Below, piece after piece: positions 62,796 to 64,000 of a stretch of 64,000 nucleotides of DNA. The notes beneath the pieces were generated by a model. It made no database searches. It saw only the letters and a list, made by a program, of their open reading frames with translations, and was not told the origin of the DNA. This DNA comes from Dysgonomonas sp. PF1-14. Its GTDB lineage: Bacteria > Bacteroidota > Bacteroidia > Bacteroidales > Dysgonomonadaceae. Each line of letters begins with the position of its first letter. Position 1 is the stretch's first letter. Location: the NCBI RefSeq assembly GCF_029892965.1, contig NZ_JARXWN010000010.1, positions 62,001 through 126,000 of the forward strand, written 5' to 3'. The position numbers and the translations under genes are program-made.

Positions 62796-63650
62796 TTAGT
62801 TAACTGTTTTTCTATATATTCGTCTGATAAATTCCGGTGTGATATTCTTGATAAATCCTCTTAATGATTTATCGCCGTACAGTAATATCTCTAACCGTCG
62901 TTTATGCTTTGTGAATGTATCTGTATATTTATAATCGAAATACTTATCGTATTCGTTTATCAGCTCTATTACCCGCAGGCATTGGGCTTTTTCGTCCATC
63001 CGCGACCACTGACCGTTGTCGTGTATGCGATATGCCGAAGTCACATCTTTCAGATACAGTAACGCTCCGAACTGCCCCATATACATACCCAGCATCCAGT
63101 CAGCTATCTCCATATCGAAAAGCTTCCGGTCTATCTCCCTTATAAGCTTGCCTCTGAAGACACAGCACGACAGATTACCTATACGGTTACTCATAGTCAA
63201 TTGCTCTGTTGTTACCGATTCGTAATCCTTATCAGCTGTCCAGTCGAATATCTCTTCCCTGTTCTGATCGGCAAACAAACGGATATGCCTGTTGTAACTC
63301 ATGGAGGATTCGGGTAGTTGTTCGAGATGATCGACATGGTTTTGTATATGCGATGGTTTTACCCAATAGTCATCTCCTTCCATAATGACAACATAGTCAC
63401 CCCCGCATGCGGCAAAAGCCTGCTGATAGTTGCGGACATAGCCCAGATTCTGTGTTCGGGAAAGAAATGTAAATGTAAAACGGGTTTTATCTTCATACTC
63501 CTTTATAATGCCTACTGTATTATCGGTGGAGCAGTCGTCCGCCACTATGATCTCCACATCGTGAGGAGTTTCCTGCATCAGAATACTTTCCAGCGTCTGG
63601 CGGATATAGTTGGCATGATTGTATGTAATGAGTATAACGTTTACTTTCAT
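62796..63650 (-). CDS. Glycosyltransferase family 2
   Basis: 284 residues. MKVNVILITYNHANYIRQTLESILMQETPHDVEIIVADDCSTDNTVGII start and DXD in VVIMEGDDYWVKP. Similar in size and layout to the GT2 at 58590. Third glycosyltransferase of the cluster. Confidence 0.9.
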   Translation of the reverse strand: MKVNVILITYNHANYIRQTLESILMQETPHDVEIIVADDCSTDNTVGIIKEYEDKTRFTFTFLSRTQNLGYVRNYQQAFAACGGDYVVIMEGDDYWVKPSHIQNHVDHLEQLPESSMSYNRHIRLFADQNREEIFDWTADKDYESVTTEQLTMSNRIGNLSCCVFRGKLIREIDRKLFDMEIADWMLGMYMGQFGALLYLKDVTSAYRIHDNGQWSRMDEKAQCLRVIELINEYDKYFDYKYTDTFTKHKRRLEILLYGDKSLRGFIKNITPEFIRRIYRKTVN

Positions 63651-63668
63651 AACAGTTTGTATCGGTGG

Positions 63669-64000
63669 TTAATCCGTTTTAGAGAACATACTGTGATAGA
63701 GCTTTTTCAAGCCGTTATACGGAGCAAAAAGAATACGTCCCAGACGGTATTCTTTTGTATGATAATGCCAGCGTAATTCTCTTTTGTATGTTTCGGCTTC
63801 TATACGATCTCTTACAGGATTGAAATATTCGAGGAACAAAGGTACATGATTCCTGAACATTTGTAAAAGCATTGCATCGTTTTTTTCGGTATGGCGGGCT
63901 ATATCTGCCGAACGCGATACCTCTTTGATACGATAATAATAGTGATAATCGTGAAGTTTTACGACTTTGTCGTCAGGACGGATTAGCGACAGGTAAAAAT
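63669..64000 (-). CDS. Probable GT2 glycosyltransferase, C-terminal part
   Basis: Partial gene running off the right edge; the frame stays open to the last base, so the ATG at 63872 is internal. The visible 110 residues include IRPDDKVVKLHDYHYYYRIKEVSRSADIA and LFLEYFNPVRDRIEAETYKREL, a helical tail typical of GT2 proteins of this cluster. The catalytic domain lies outside. Confidence 0.6.
   Translation of the reverse strand, partial: FYLSLIRPDDKVVKLHDYHYYYRIKEVSRSADIARHTEKNDAMLLQMFRNHVPLFLEYFNPVRDRIEAETYKRELRWHYHTKEYRLGRILFAPYNGLKKLYHSMFSKTD

Overview
The window looks like chromosomal DNA of a Bacteroidota, most likely a Bacteroidales of the Dysgonomonas type; the genus is a guess. Evidence: AT-rich DNA, a short RpoD without region 1.1, Bacteroidales-type paralogues (HisIE fusion, DUF3316, PepSY-like proteins, SGNH/MBOAT set, TIGR02757, radical SAM DUF4080), and promoters of the Bacteroidota form TTTG - about 19 bp - TAnnTTTG, seen with both boxes before the M23 peptidase gene, parC and a lipoprotein gene. 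Shine-Dalgarno sequences are not evident. No phage, transposase gene, CRISPR array or rRNA operon was seen.

Layout. 1-7.2 kb: tail of a HAD phosphatase, a DUF937-like protein, a radical SAM protein, alaS, an M23 peptidase and a MerR-type regulator. 7.2-12.5 kb: a SUMF1-fold secreted protein and a three-gene envelope O-acetylation cassette (two SGNH hydrolases, one with an internal LysM domain, then an MBOAT acyltransferase). 12.6-17.5 kb: a flavin-type reductase, then parC overlapping DUF3316 and CPBP protease genes. 17.6-24 kb: a lipoprotein, DUF456, three minus-strand tRNA genes (Leu-CAG, Leu-GAG, Gly-GCC), each with its own hairpin terminator, an unlisted 53-codon gene, and korAB.

24-30 kb: GNAT, an FtsE-like ATPase, and a histidine operon (VanZ, TlpA, hisH, SHOCT-DUF4870, hisA, hisF, hisIE). 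30-37 kb: U32 peptidase, metA, an outer-membrane barrel, rhodanese, a coiled-coil lipoprotein, rsmI, TIGR02757. 37-43 kb: a response regulator-kinase pair followed by two PepSY-like exported proteins, mscS, and an OmpA/TPR lipoprotein. 43-50.6 kb: SSS symporter, htrA, rpoD, a barrel protein, an AT-rich unknown lipoprotein, YegP. 51-54 kb: an outer-membrane protein-PII-Amt ammonium operon. 54-64 kb: GT-C membrane protein, rRNA m5C methyltransferase, and a surface-polysaccharide cluster (three or four GT2 enzymes, two PLP-fold aminotransferase-like proteins, WbqC) that runs off the end.

The intergenic DNA is the least ordinary part. It holds two about 190-bp elements with 19-bp terminal inverted repeats (one supplies the hisH stop codon), a half copy of the same family, at least eight copies of a 60-90 bp repeat ending TTTTAACTAAAA, a 25-bp-arm inverted repeat, a GC-richer patch at 36.9-37.1 kb, and iterated 7-10 bp motifs just upstream of many start codons. 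No single spectacular new system was found. The best candidates for follow-up are these repeat families, the LysM-SGNH/MBOAT cassette, the two-component/PepSY operon and the 53-codon gene.
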